From Chara braunii (taxonomy: Eukaryota; Streptophyta; Charophyceae; Charales; Characeae), in the NCBI GenBank assembly GCA_003427395.1, contig BFEA01000107.1, positions 871,812 through 898,529 on the forward strand: DNA of 26,718 bases, in the 5' to 3' direction. Within the stretch, counting starts at the first letter, position 1, and every line of letters begins with the position of its first letter. A program made the position numbers and the translations under genes. Below the pieces are notes generated by a model. That model saw only the letters and a list, made by a program, of their open reading frames with translations. It was not told the DNA's origin and made no database searches. Shown piece after piece: positions 18,801 to 26,162 of the stretch.

Positions 18801-19491
18801 CACTCAGGCAGGCCTACCACACCGAAATGGCTGGCGGTGCCAAGCAAAAAAAAAGCTATAAAGTTATAAACGCATCCAAGTTCGCTGTTCATCGGCACAT
18901 GCCTCACAGCACCGATGTGCATTGGAAAAGGACGCCCCGAAGTACTTGTGCTTTAAACCATGTGTCACCCCGACGTGGTTCAATTTTGGGTATCAGTATA
19001 ACTTTTTTATGAAAATTTTTGGGGCCCTTGATAGCAGCAGAAAAAAAAAAACAACGCTGAAATATATGAAAATGTATTAAAAAAATCCAAACGTTAGTAG
19101 TACTTGGTACTTATAGTGAGTGAGAAGTAGGTTTTGAATTTCTCAAAATTTTCAGCAATTTAGGAAAGCCGATCGCAACGATTCAATGGGACGCTGGACC
19201 CGGTTTCAAGCATCAGCCGAAGCCGGGTAATGGCGCCAGTCCGGGTAGAATTGCAACGTCCCCCCGGCCTCGGTTCCACTTTTAATAATGCAATTACATG
19301 CTTCTCCAGGGGAAAAAAAAAGGTCTTTAACCATGGTACCCGCAGACCCGGACACCGGACACTCCCGGACTGTCATCCGGACCAGTGTCTGGACCGGTCC
19401 GGAATGTCGGGTGATCTGGACACCACCGGACAGCCGGAGATCACCGGACCCGGACAGTCCAGACTGGTGTCAGGTGGTACAAAAGTACGGA

Positions 19492-19535
<44 letters not shown>

Positions 19536-19539
19536 AAAG

Positions 19540-19569
<30 letters not shown>
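19492..19569. repeat. Poly(A) run inside the hAT-like element
   Basis: About 78 bases, almost entirely A with two G interruptions. Its length is probably unreliable in short-read assembly. Confidence 0.9.
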
Positions 19570-19574
<5 letters not shown>

Positions 19575-19798
19575 GAGGTGGGGGGGGGCTGTTGGCAGGC
19601 ACTTACCTGCTTTGTGCTTTGTAGTTCAGGCAGCAGAGCACCTGTCTTGCAGCAAATCAACAAGCATATTCAACTAGCAGACAAGCAGAGTTGCAAACAG
19701 TGCAAAGCAGGCACAAGACTAAAGAAACAGAGAAAAAAAATATTGAAAAAAGTATGATTAACTTTGAAGTTTGAAGTTTGAACTTTCAATCAAGTAAT

Positions 19799-19837
<39 letters not shown>
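19799..19837. repeat. Compound (CT)n(CG)n microsatellite
   Basis: About 11 CT units are followed directly by about eight CG units. The alternating CG part could adopt Z-DNA. Confidence 0.93.
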
Positions 19838-20179
19838 GACAACCGGCAGCAGCGGCGAGCGGCACGTCGAAACGGCCACTTTGAAATTGCTCGGGACTGT
19901 GTGAAACCCGCCACCCCAAAAACCTGCAGTGTCTTGTGTCCTGACCTCTAGGCCCTGTCCGGTGGGGTGAACTGACACTGAAAAATCACCCCATTATTTT
20001 TCAAGGAGTGGCCAGGACCTGAAAAACGTCCAGGGCCGCCCCTTTATTTTTATTTTTTTTTTGCCCTGGGGGCCTCCATCCGGACATAAGGACCGGACAC
20101 CAGACACCGGACATGTTGTTCCGGACTGTCTGGAACCCAGTCCGGACGTCCGGTCGGTTACCATGTCTTTAACTTTTAC

Positions 20180-20275
20180 ACGAGGACACCGTTCAAAGGA
20201 TTGGGATGATACAGAGAAGGTTAGCATGGCCCCTGCCCATGGATGACACATACATCAAGAAATGGCCCAAGTTCT
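20180..20275 (+). pseudogene. U6 snRNA-derived sequence, copy 2 (nearly full length)
   Basis: GGACACCG, then GATGATACAGAGAAGGTTAG, CATGGCCCCTGCCCATGGAT, GACACATACATCAAGAAATG and GCCCAAG align with nearly the whole of plant U6. The ACAGAGA box and the AGC triad are intact, but the 5' stem-loop is not conserved and several positions in the 3' domain differ. It is followed by a run of about 55 Ts. The hAT-like element is inserted only a few bases upstream. No USE or TATA promoter of plant U6 genes is visible. It is most likely a pseudogene. Confidence 0.85.
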
Positions 20276-20290
20276 TCTTTTTTTCTTTTT

Positions 20291-20339
<49 letters not shown>

Positions 20340-20655
20340 CAGTACTTGGCCCATACATCGGCCACGGGCTGTTGCTGTTAACGGCCCGCAACTTCCGGGC
20401 TTCGGGGAAGGCCCGGCAGTGCGATGGAGGAGGACGTGTGTGGGCCCAAGGAAACGGGGCGAATGGACTGTAAGATGTCCTGGTGCTGTGCTATGTGGAA
20501 ACGAGCGGCGGCTGAAGGCGACGATGGGGAAAAGAGAAAAGAAAAGGAAACTGCAACATGAGGGGAAAAAAAAAACAGATCCTTGCTTTTCTTTCTTTTC
20601 CTTTTTTTTGATAGACAACTGGTTTTTCATGAGTGCCCACCAGCCCTTGGGATTT

Positions 20656-21193
20656 CAGGGCTTCCCTGTAATGTTAGCACTTTTTAGAATGTATCTGGCT
20701 GCACTTCTGGGCACAGTGGATGAATCTGAGGGCAATCACGTTCAGAGCTTGGTATCTCTTTTCCCCTTTGTTTTTTTTTTGGGGAGCAGTATCTCGGCTG
20801 TTTCTGCTTCTGCTCCCCGTGAGAGAAGGGGAGCATTCAATGCTTGGCCACCGTTCCAATTCCAGGGCTTCACTGTGATGTAGCACTTTCCAGAGTGTAT
20901 CCGGCTGCACTTTGGTGCAGCAGAGGATGTATCTGAGAGCAATCACGTTCAGAGCTTGGTATCTCTTCTCCGCTTGTTTTTTTTTTGTTTTTTTTTTTGT
21001 GGGAAGCAGTATCTCGGCTGTTTGTGCTTCTGCTCCCCGTGAGAGACGGGGAGCATTCAATGTGTGCCAACCGTTTCAATTCCAGGGCTTCACTGCGACG
21101 TAGCACTTTCCAGAATGTATCTGGCTGCACTTCGCTGCAGCAGTGGATGTATCTGAGAACAATCACGTTCGGAGCTTGGTACCTCTTTTTCAT
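20656..21193. repeat. Tandem triplication of a 207-220-bp hairpin-containing unit
   Basis: Units start at 20656, 20863 and 21083 with CAGGGCTTC-CTG. All continue through TAGCACTTT-AGA-TGTATC, GGCTGCACTT, AATCACGTTC-GAGCTTGGTA and a T-rich tract. The first two go on to GCAGTATCTCGGCTGTTT and a hairpin TGCTCCCCGTGAGAGA-GGGG. The third unit stops near 21193. T-tract length accounts for most size difference. A further fragment lies at 23186-23246. Confidence 0.9.
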
Positions 21194-21199
21194 ACTTGC

Positions 21200-21362
21200 G
21201 GCACATCAGTGCGGTGCGCGATGCGGTGTGCTGCGCGGTGTGCGGTGCGCACCTGTGCCATGTGCGCACTCGTGCGCGATGCGCGCGCACTGATGCGCAG
21301 TGCGCCGGTGCGCTGGGGCGTGCGCGTGACGAGCGCACTTTCGCGCATGGTGCGCCGTGGTA
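21200..21362. repeat. GTGCGC-rich low-complexity repeat, locus 1
   Basis: About 160 bases composed of GTGCGC, GATGCG and GCGCAC motifs with alternating purine/pyrimidine character. Similar sequence recurs at 23039-23150 and 26395-26490. The composition gives open frames on both strands, which are not taken as genes. Confidence 0.75.
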
Positions 21363-21491
21363 TACATGGATTTTTTTTTTTTTCTACGTGATACACCGAG
21401 TTGATGAGTTAATAATACTTAATATAAGTTATATTGTTTATATAACATTATAGTATGATTATACTATGATTACAGTATTACGGGGANCCCC

Positions 21492-21492
<1 letters not shown>

Positions 21493-21541
<49 letters not shown>
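21493..21541. repeat. (GA)n microsatellite next to an N
   Basis: About 24 GA units starting a few bases after the N at 21487. The sequence around the N is palindromic (TACGGGGA-N-CCCCGTA). Confidence 0.93.
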
Positions 21542-21546
<5 letters not shown>

Positions 21547-21619
21547 AGAAACCGTGTGCTGACACTATCGGACCGAAGAAACTGCCCTTATCAACGGGCA
21601 ACATGAATCCAGAAGCGGG

Positions 21620-21854
21620 GCGACATGCACAAAGGACAAATAATATGGCGGTGTATCTTTCCATGTTCTGGCGGAAGATTCATTCCTTCGTTGGGTGGTG
21701 GAGAGCGAAGGGCCGATGAATCAGGTAAGCACGTAACGTATCTCTGGAAGCTTTCTTTTTTTGTTTTTTGGAGAATCTCTGAACAAATGAGACTGAATCC
21801 TCCGCTTGAACATGGAAAGATACATTTCCATATATGTCTTCTTGTGCATGTCGA
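21620..21854. mobile_element. Foldback/MITE element FB1
   Basis: Imperfect inverted arms at 21620-21685 and 21791-21854 share CGACATGCACAA, GTATCTTTCCATGTTC and GCGGA-GATTCA over about 65 bases, with small indels. Parts of the right arm resemble the right half of FB2 (21941-22061), including TGTCTT...CGAGAGT. The two are probably members of one family. There is no coding capacity. Confidence 0.75.
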
Positions 21855-21885
21855 GAGTAGTGCAGCGAGCCGGTTGGTAAACATT

Positions 21886-22235
21886 ACCGTTGAGGTTCTG
21901 ACAGGTTGGACGCACCGGGCTTCACTCGTGCAAAGAAATTGGGCATCGCCACACCACTCTCGAAATTTGCAAAATGGGGATGAACTTCCCGCTAGAACAC
22001 GACCAGATGCCCCCGCCACATTTTTGTCTTTTCACATTTCGAGAGTGGTGTGGTGAGGCCCATTCTGATGTTCTTCCTTTACGTTTTTTTCTTTTTATTA
22101 TAAAAAAAATCCAGGAAAAACGGCTGCCAGTTCCGTCGTTTTCTACTTCAGAAGTAATACGAAGAGAACGTTCTGAGAGATCGGGACCCTCATCATGACT
22201 GAATCTGGCCTGCAAGAACCCTACCATACAGACTG
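21886..22235 (+). repeat. Direct duplication, unit A
   Basis: From ACCGTTGAGGTTCTGACAGG to the CTACCATACAGACTGCAA region this unit matches unit B at 22241-22876. Matching blocks are CACTCGTGCAAAGAAATT, CCAGGAAAAACGGCTG, CTACTTCAGAAGTAAT, AAGAGAACGTT and CATCATGACTGAATCTGGCC. Unit A contains the FB2 insertion that unit B lacks, and lacks the MITE that unit B has. Confidence 0.9.
21938..22064. mobile_element. Foldback/MITE element FB2 with ATT target duplication
   Basis: The body is 21941-22061 (121 bp). The left end GGGCATCGCCACACCACTCT and the reverse complement of the right end, GGGCCTCACCACACCACTCT, match at 18/20 and then share CGAAAT. It is flanked by ATT on both sides (21938-21940 and 22062-22064). 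Unit B of the surrounding duplication has the uninterrupted AAAGAAATTCTTGAT site, which supports the boundaries. Confidence 0.8.
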
Positions 22236-22240
22236 CAACT

Positions 22241-22876
22241 ACCGTTGAGGTTCTGACAGGTTGGACGTGCCGGGCGACACTCGTGCAAAGAAATTCTTGA
22301 TTTTTTTCCATTCCAGGAAAAACGGCTGTCAGTTCCGTCGTGTCTACTTCAGAAGTAATAAGGGCCTCGTTCGACACCACTAGAAAACCCTTACTTTGTA
22401 AGGGCACCCTTACGACGAAAATGTGATTAGTTTTCCCTTACTCCCTTTTTCGTTCCACAACCACTTATGAAAACCCTACACTTTATCGCACTTACGTTTC
22501 AGGTGCCCCCTTCGCGCCTTACGCGGCCGAGAATNGAATGTGAGTGGCCGAAAAAAAAAATTGTCAGCGGTTTTCCCGTGGAAAGTAAGGGCGCCACCCC
22601 TACTTTCAAGTCACCTCCACGGCCGTCCTTGCGTTTGCGTCCGTTTTGGCTGGGGAGTCCTTAATTTTGTAGGGCTCGCCCTTACGCCCGCGAATGTGAA
22701 AACAAATTTCGCATCTTTTTTTTCGTCATTAGGGAGAGATGGAACGATGAAACCCTTACATGTAAGGGTTTTCTAGTGGTGTCAAACGAGACCCTAAGAA
22801 GAGAACGTTTTGAGAAATCGCGACCCTCATCATGACTGAATCTGGCCTACAAGAACCCTACCATAGAGACTGCAAT
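22241..22876 (+). repeat. Direct duplication, unit B
   Basis: The homologue of unit A, starting ACCGTTGAGG immediately after it and ending near CATAGAGACTGCAATA. It is enlarged by the 433-bp MITE at 22362-22794. Outside the insertions the units differ by scattered substitutions, so the duplication predates both insertions or is of similar age. Confidence 0.9.
22359..22797. mobile_element. Tourist-like (PIF/Harbinger-type) MITE with TAA target duplication
   Basis: The body is 22362-22794 (433 bp). The left end GGGCCTCGTTCGACACCACT then AGAAAACCCTTAC pairs with the right end, whose reverse complement is GGGTCTCGTTTGACACCACT then AGAAAACCCTTAC: two mismatches in 33 bases. TAA flanks both sides. 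GGGCCT-GTT-type termini and a 3-bp TAA/TTA duplication are typical of Tourist MITEs mobilised by PIF/Harbinger transposases. Unit A keeps the empty site AGAAGTAATACGAAGAG. An internal N is at 22535. No open frame of note. Confidence 0.9.
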
Positions 22877-23038
22877 AACCCTACCATACACACAGAGTGT
22901 TACCCGAACTACAGATTACTAAAAGCTTGCAGGCCAACGCGCGACCTCCAAAAAAAATCTGGCTGCCCGTTTCTTATTTTACGCGAGCAGGGGGCCGGGT
23001 CTACTACCGCCCCTCACAACTTTTTTTTTTTTTTTTTN
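22877..23038. other. Non-coding spacer ending in a poly(T) run and an N
   Basis: Short CCCTACCATA repeats are followed by unclassified sequence, then 17 Ts and an N at 23038. ACCTCCAAAAA near 22945 and TTTTTGGAGGT near 23047 form a small inverted repeat around the gap. No gene was found. Confidence 0.5.
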
Positions 23039-23150
23039 ACCCCCATTTTTGGAGGTGCGCCACATGCAGTGCGCGCGCGTCGTGCGGGATGCGCTGTGCG
23101 GCGCACGTGCGCAGTGCAGCGCATCGCGATCGCCGCATGTATGCTCTTTT
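23039..23150 (+). repeat. GCGC-rich dispersed repeat, locus 2
   Basis: Reads ACCCCCATTTTTGGAGGTGC, then GCCACATGCAGTGCGCGCGC and on to GCAGCGCATCGCGAT and CATGTATGCTCTT. The reverse complement of 26395-26490 gives the same series (ACCCC-ATTTTTGG-GTGCGCCACAC-CAGTGCGCG-GCGTCGTGCG ... GCATGTACGCTCTT). The two are therefore copies of one repeat and not just similar composition. Confidence 0.8.
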
Positions 23151-23185
23151 TCCCTTTGTTTTTTTTTGTTTTTTTTTTTCCTTTT

Positions 23186-23246
23186 GAAGATTCTCGGCTG
23201 TTAGTGCCCCTGCTCCCCGCGAGAGGCAGGGAGCATTCAATGAGAT
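23186..23246 (+). repeat. Isolated fragment of the 20656-21193 repeat unit
   Basis: TTCTCGGCTGTTAGTGCCCC, then TGCTCCCCGCGAGAGGCAGG and GAGCATTCAATGAG match the hairpin part of the triplicated unit 2 kb upstream. The remainder of the unit is missing. Confidence 0.8.
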
Positions 23247-23311
23247 CTTCCAGACGGATCTGCCTGCACTTCTGCCCAGGCCATTTTCATGTACACGAGT
23301 GGAAACAAGAA

Positions 23312-23412
23312 AAGTATCGCCTCTTTACATTCCAGCTGCTGGCAGCAGGTCCAGAATAAGGNAACTATCGCCTCTTTACATTCCAGCTGCTGGCAGCAGG
23401 TCCAGAATAAGG
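23312..23412. repeat. 50-bp duplication across a single N (likely assembly artefact)
   Basis: Positions 23312-23361 and 23363-23412 are identical at 49 of 50 bases (AAGTATCGCCTCTTTACATT... against AACTATCGCC...) and are separated by one N. This is the pattern left when overlapping contig ends are joined with a placeholder gap and not merged. The true sequence probably has one copy. Confidence 0.85.
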
Positions 23413-23534
23413 GTGGTACCTGTCCCAAGCATCAAATGTCCCATGTTGGTTCCCGTCCCCTGCAGGCTCGGCAGAGATCGGCGTGCAGGGCATATTCAGG
23501 CTCGGCTTCAATAGCTGGGCCAAGTACTGGTGGT

Positions 23535-23701
23535 TTAAACCACCGCTACCTTTCCCATATGTCGGCCCCGGGCATCTAGTAGCCTACTCCTGAAAAATAG
23601 CCGCTGCGCTATCGTCGATATTTTTCATCGACGGCCCGTTGTGGCCGGAGTGGAATTTGAGGCCAGCAACCCCACATATGAGAAAGGTAGTGGTGGTTTA
23701 A
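23535..23701. mobile_element. TTAA-bounded TIR MITE
   Basis: The left end TTAAACCACCGCTACCTTTC then CCATATGT and the reverse complement of the right end, TTAAACCACCACTACCTTTC then TCATATGT, match at 26 of 28 bases. TTAA is present at both edges, which would fit a TTAA-targeting (piggyBac-like) element, though TTAA could instead be part of the TIR. The interior is 110 bp with a small ATATTTTTCATCGAC hairpin and no open frame. Confidence 0.8.
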
Positions 23702-23993
23702 GGAGACTAATAAGATTGCCCAAGAATCGAGTGCAAGCCTGCTGATGTTTACAGAGTTGAGCCTGTTCTGGCGAATTGGAGTCACTTCGGATTAAAGAGT
23801 CCTACAGTTAACCTGGAATTTATATTAAACAATCTGAAATTTAAGGTATATACGCGGCGAGGCGCGCGAACGTGGACTGTTTGTTGTACTTCCTGCCTGC
23901 CCTTGAAACTAAGTGGTAAGGTCCAAATCGGCGGGGCGAGGCTCCACCTGAGGTTAGGGTTTGAGGCCGGACTATGTCCCCTGTGTACTGCTG

Positions 23994-24009
23994 TTTGTTT
24001 GTTTGTTTG
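23994..24009. repeat. (GTTT)n microsatellite
   Basis: Four perfect GTTT/TTTG units directly left of the next TIR element. Confidence 0.85.
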
Positions 24010-24013
24010 CCAC

Positions 24014-24207
24014 CACCAGTACCTTTCCCGCCTGGCGAAATAGCAGGCCTCGGGTAGGCGTCCGACCTTTCCAGAGGCCGAAACGACATGACGGCCGCCG
24101 ATCGGATTTATCAAAGGCAGTCGTCGTCGGACCCGACCTCCGAAGATTCAGGAGTTTGGGAAAACTGTCAGTTTTCCCTATTTTCCCAGGCGGGAAAGGT
24201 ACTAGTG
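24014..24207. mobile_element. 194-bp TIR element with CACCAGTACCTTTCCCGCC ends
   Basis: The left end CACCAGTACCTTTCCCGCCT continues GGCGAAATAG. The reverse complement of the right end, CACTAGTACCTTTCCCGCCT, continues GGGAAAATAG (27/30). The terminal ACCAGTACCTTTCCC resembles the inner part of the TIR at 23535-23562 (ACCGCTACCTTTCCC), so the elements may be distant relatives. It is non-coding. Confidence 0.75.
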
Positions 24208-24274
24208 AAAAGAAAGTTATCAGTTATATCACCGAAGGCCGGGAACCGTCCCGGCCTCCCTTACAAATGCTGAT

Positions 24275-24330
24275 TGGTGGACCCCCCTATGAGGGAGGCA
24301 TCATCGGCCAAGATCATAGGGGGTCCACCA
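24275..24330. repeat. Hairpin-forming inverted repeat
   Basis: TGGTGGACCCCCCTATGA (24275-24292) pairs with TCATAGGGGGTCCACCA (24314-24330), 17 pairs with one bulged C and a 21-base loop. It would form a very stable stem. It may be a remnant of a small foldback element. Confidence 0.8.
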
Positions 24331-24511
24331 GAGAAACTGGTTTGTTCATTTTTGTGTAGTGCTGTTTTTACATAATGTATATATCTCGGCTTGGGCAGTG
24401 GGCCAGTAACAAAAACAAAAATATCCCTCAAGATCCCGGCGGACTTATCGGTACTTCCATTTCAGTCACTGGTACTTCAACTTCAGAGGCCCCGGTGGGT
24501 GGCGATTTATT

Positions 24512-24569
24512 GGAATCTGGCCATAATTATAATCAAATGCGGAATTTGGCCATAATTATAATCAAATGC
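24512..24569. repeat. 29-bp tandem duplication
   Basis: Two copies of GGAAT-TGGCCATAATTATA followed by ATCAAATGC, at 24512-24540 and 24541-24569, with one mismatch. Confidence 0.9.
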
Positions 24570-24606
24570 ATCCAAAGAAGTCCCTAGTATTGCCTACTGC
24601 CTAACA

Positions 24607-24690
24607 GTCTCGTTCAACGCACCTAGAAAACTCCAGAATCTCTAGGATGATCCTAAAGGATTTTTTGTGATTAGTTTGCCCAAAAAAAAC
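24607..24690. mobile_element. Truncated end related to the Tourist-like MITE
   Basis: AGTCTCGTTCAACGCACCTA then GAAAACTC and, further in, TGTGATTAGTTT correspond in order to the left end of the 22362-22794 element (CTCGTTCGACACCACTAGAAAAC and TGTGATTAGTTT). No right terminus was found. The SINE-like sequence at 24757-25138 lies just beyond. Confidence 0.45.
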
Positions 24691-24756
24691 GGTTCTTTTC
24701 CTTCCTTCTTTTTTTTTTTTTAAAGGCTAATTCTTTAAGCACAACCAATTCAATTA

Positions 24757-25138
24757 CCTTTTTTATTGTCATTATAGTATTTCGACAATAGCAGCCACAT
24801 CCGTGCTCAAGCCTCCAACGAGGGAACATGCGGGAGCTGCACCCACCAGCAGGTGCGATACCTGCTACAGCAGGTGGGCGATACCGGCCAGGGGTCAGCC
24901 GGTAGCATCAGGACCGAGCTTCTTTGATGGGCCAGTCACTGTGCCTCCCCTCCGGTCCCCTACCCCTATGAACATCAGCAGTCTCTGCTCAATGCCACTC
25001 GGGGGGACCAACAGCATATCTCTAGGTGGCGGACACCAAGCTTGCCCAGGAAGGTACACGAGGCCAATAGGGATTGAACCCAAGACCTCCTGAATGCCAC
25101 TTGCGTGCCTTACCAACTGGGCTAGGCCACTTGGCTCC
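24757..25138 (-). mobile_element. tRNA-derived SINE-like element, copy 1
   Basis: Minus-strand head GGAGCCAAGTGGCCTAGCCC has a good A box, TAGCCCAGTTGG (25113-25124), and B box GGTTCAATCC (25071-25080). The body then runs about 300 bases and ends in ATGACAATAAAAAAGG near 24757. Internal pol III boxes, a tRNA-unrelated body and a short A-rich tail are the hallmarks of plant SINEs. The tRNA part lacks a proper acceptor stem, so it is not a working tRNA gene. No flanking duplication was found. Confidence 0.7.
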
Positions 25139-25293
25139 AGAAATCCCTTAAAAACAATCCAAAAAAAGAACTCCCTTCTCTAGTTCGGTGGCTTCTAACC
25201 CAACCTTCCATTTAGGGCAAGGGGCAAAAAAAAAAAAAGAGGCTGAGACAGGCTGCTCGGTTCTGTCATTCAGAAAACCCAATCGCCTCCCCA

Positions 25294-25491
25294 CCTACCG
25301 TCTTCACCCAGATATAACGCCCGGTCATTATAGCTGTATTTGGCACAACTTTCCGTCCACATACGGCAATAATTACCAGGTGTCTTCACCCGAATATAAC
25401 ACCCCCGGTCATTACAGCTGTATTTAGCACAACTTTCCGCCCAGACACGGGCGATAATTGCCAGCCGTTCTATTCGGGTGAAGACGGTAGG
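25294..25491. mobile_element. 198-bp MITE with CCTACCGTCTTCACCC termini and an internal tandem duplication
   Basis: The left end CCTACCGTCTTCACCC is matched exactly by the reverse complement of the right end (GGGTGAAGACGGTAGG). Inside, an 82-bp unit starting GTCTTCACCC is repeated (25300-25381 and 25382 to about 25464), both copies carrying GGTCATTA-AGCTGTATTT and CACAACTTTCCG. Related partial copies are at 16738 and 26126. There is no coding capacity. Confidence 0.85.
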
Positions 25492-26125
25492 TCACATTCT
25501 AAGGGCATACTCACATGAGGACGTTTTCCACAAAGCTCTGGACGTGATTGCAGTCAGGTACATCCTGGTCTCACCGTAATGGCAGTCAGATGCATTCTGA
25601 AAAGTGCAAGTGCAAGTGCAAGTACGAGTACGCCTAACACATGCTACTCTGTTGTGAAGCTTTTTTTTTGTTTTTTAACATAAATATAACTCTCGTATTC
25701 ATACAGCCGGGAAACAGGCCCGACATCCCGTACAGCATTCACTGTGGCCAAACGGGATAAGCAAGGCACTACCGGCCAGACCTATCCCAACCGCAGCTCA
25801 ACACCAAATTACAACTATCAATCCCAATCACAACCCTAAGACGAGACTCGCCATCCCTAATAATATCCCTAATTAAAAAGAAGTAAAATCCTAATCTGCG
25901 CCACACCAAACCAATGTCATTAAACCATCCTAATCTAACAAAATCCCAACCGCGTAACACGCAACCAACCAAAAACACAAAAGCGAGATACGTGATGGCC
26001 TCGTCCCACCTACCCACGGACAAAATTCTTAAGAAATTCACAAAATTCCAACTCTATACCTAAGTACCTCTAAACAGTAATCCTCGACTAAAAACCAAAT
26101 CAGCAAGGCTTCACTAATCATCAAC
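25492..26125. other. Non-coding stretch
   Basis: It contains a GCAGTCAGRT-CAT-CTG duplication near 25550-25600, a short (AAGTGC)n run at 25604-25624 and an A/C-rich segment (25790-26100). The A/C-rich segment leaves a 90-codon open frame on the minus strand with no recognisable domain. I see no supported gene. Confidence 0.5.
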
Positions 26126-26162
26126 TACGGTCTTCCTCCCGAATAGAATGGATGGTCACTGG
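26126..26162. mobile_element. Partial copy of the CTACCGTCTTCACCC-end family, target of a U6 retrocopy
   Basis: CTACGGTCTTCCTCCCGAATAG, then GATGGTCACTGG, parallels CTACCGTCTTCACCCGAATAG ... CGGTCAGTA at 16738. The sequence resumes after the U6 insert with ATGGACGGTCATTGGCAGG. Only one terminus is seen. Confidence 0.5.

Larger units (their letters stand above)
19324..20173. mobile_element. hAT-like non-autonomous DNA element with 8-bp target duplication
   Basis: The element body is 19332-20165 (834 bp), flanked by perfect 8-bp direct repeats TCTTTAAC (19324-19331 and 20166-20173). Termini are inverted, CATGGTACCCG on the left and CGGTTACCATG on the right (10/11). An 8-bp duplication and CA-type short TIRs point to the hAT superfamily. 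Both subterminal regions are packed with CCGGAC/GTCCGG motifs (about 19347-19465 and 20084-20155), the type of clustered site a transposase binds. No transposase gene is present. The interior has a poly(A)-like run and a CT/CG microsatellite. Confidence 0.85.

Noticed and set aside
19230-19757. Lysine-rich open frames
   Set aside because: Translation of a poly(A) run.
21190-21453. Overlapping frames on both strands in GTGCGC sequence
   Set aside because: Low-complexity composition, no domain, frames open on both strands.
25069-25138. A functional tRNA gene
   Set aside because: A and B boxes are present but no cloverleaf or acceptor stem; it fits a SINE head.
25769-26041. A 90-residue minus-strand membrane-like protein
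   Set aside because: Composition-driven frame in A/C-rich DNA, no recognisable family.
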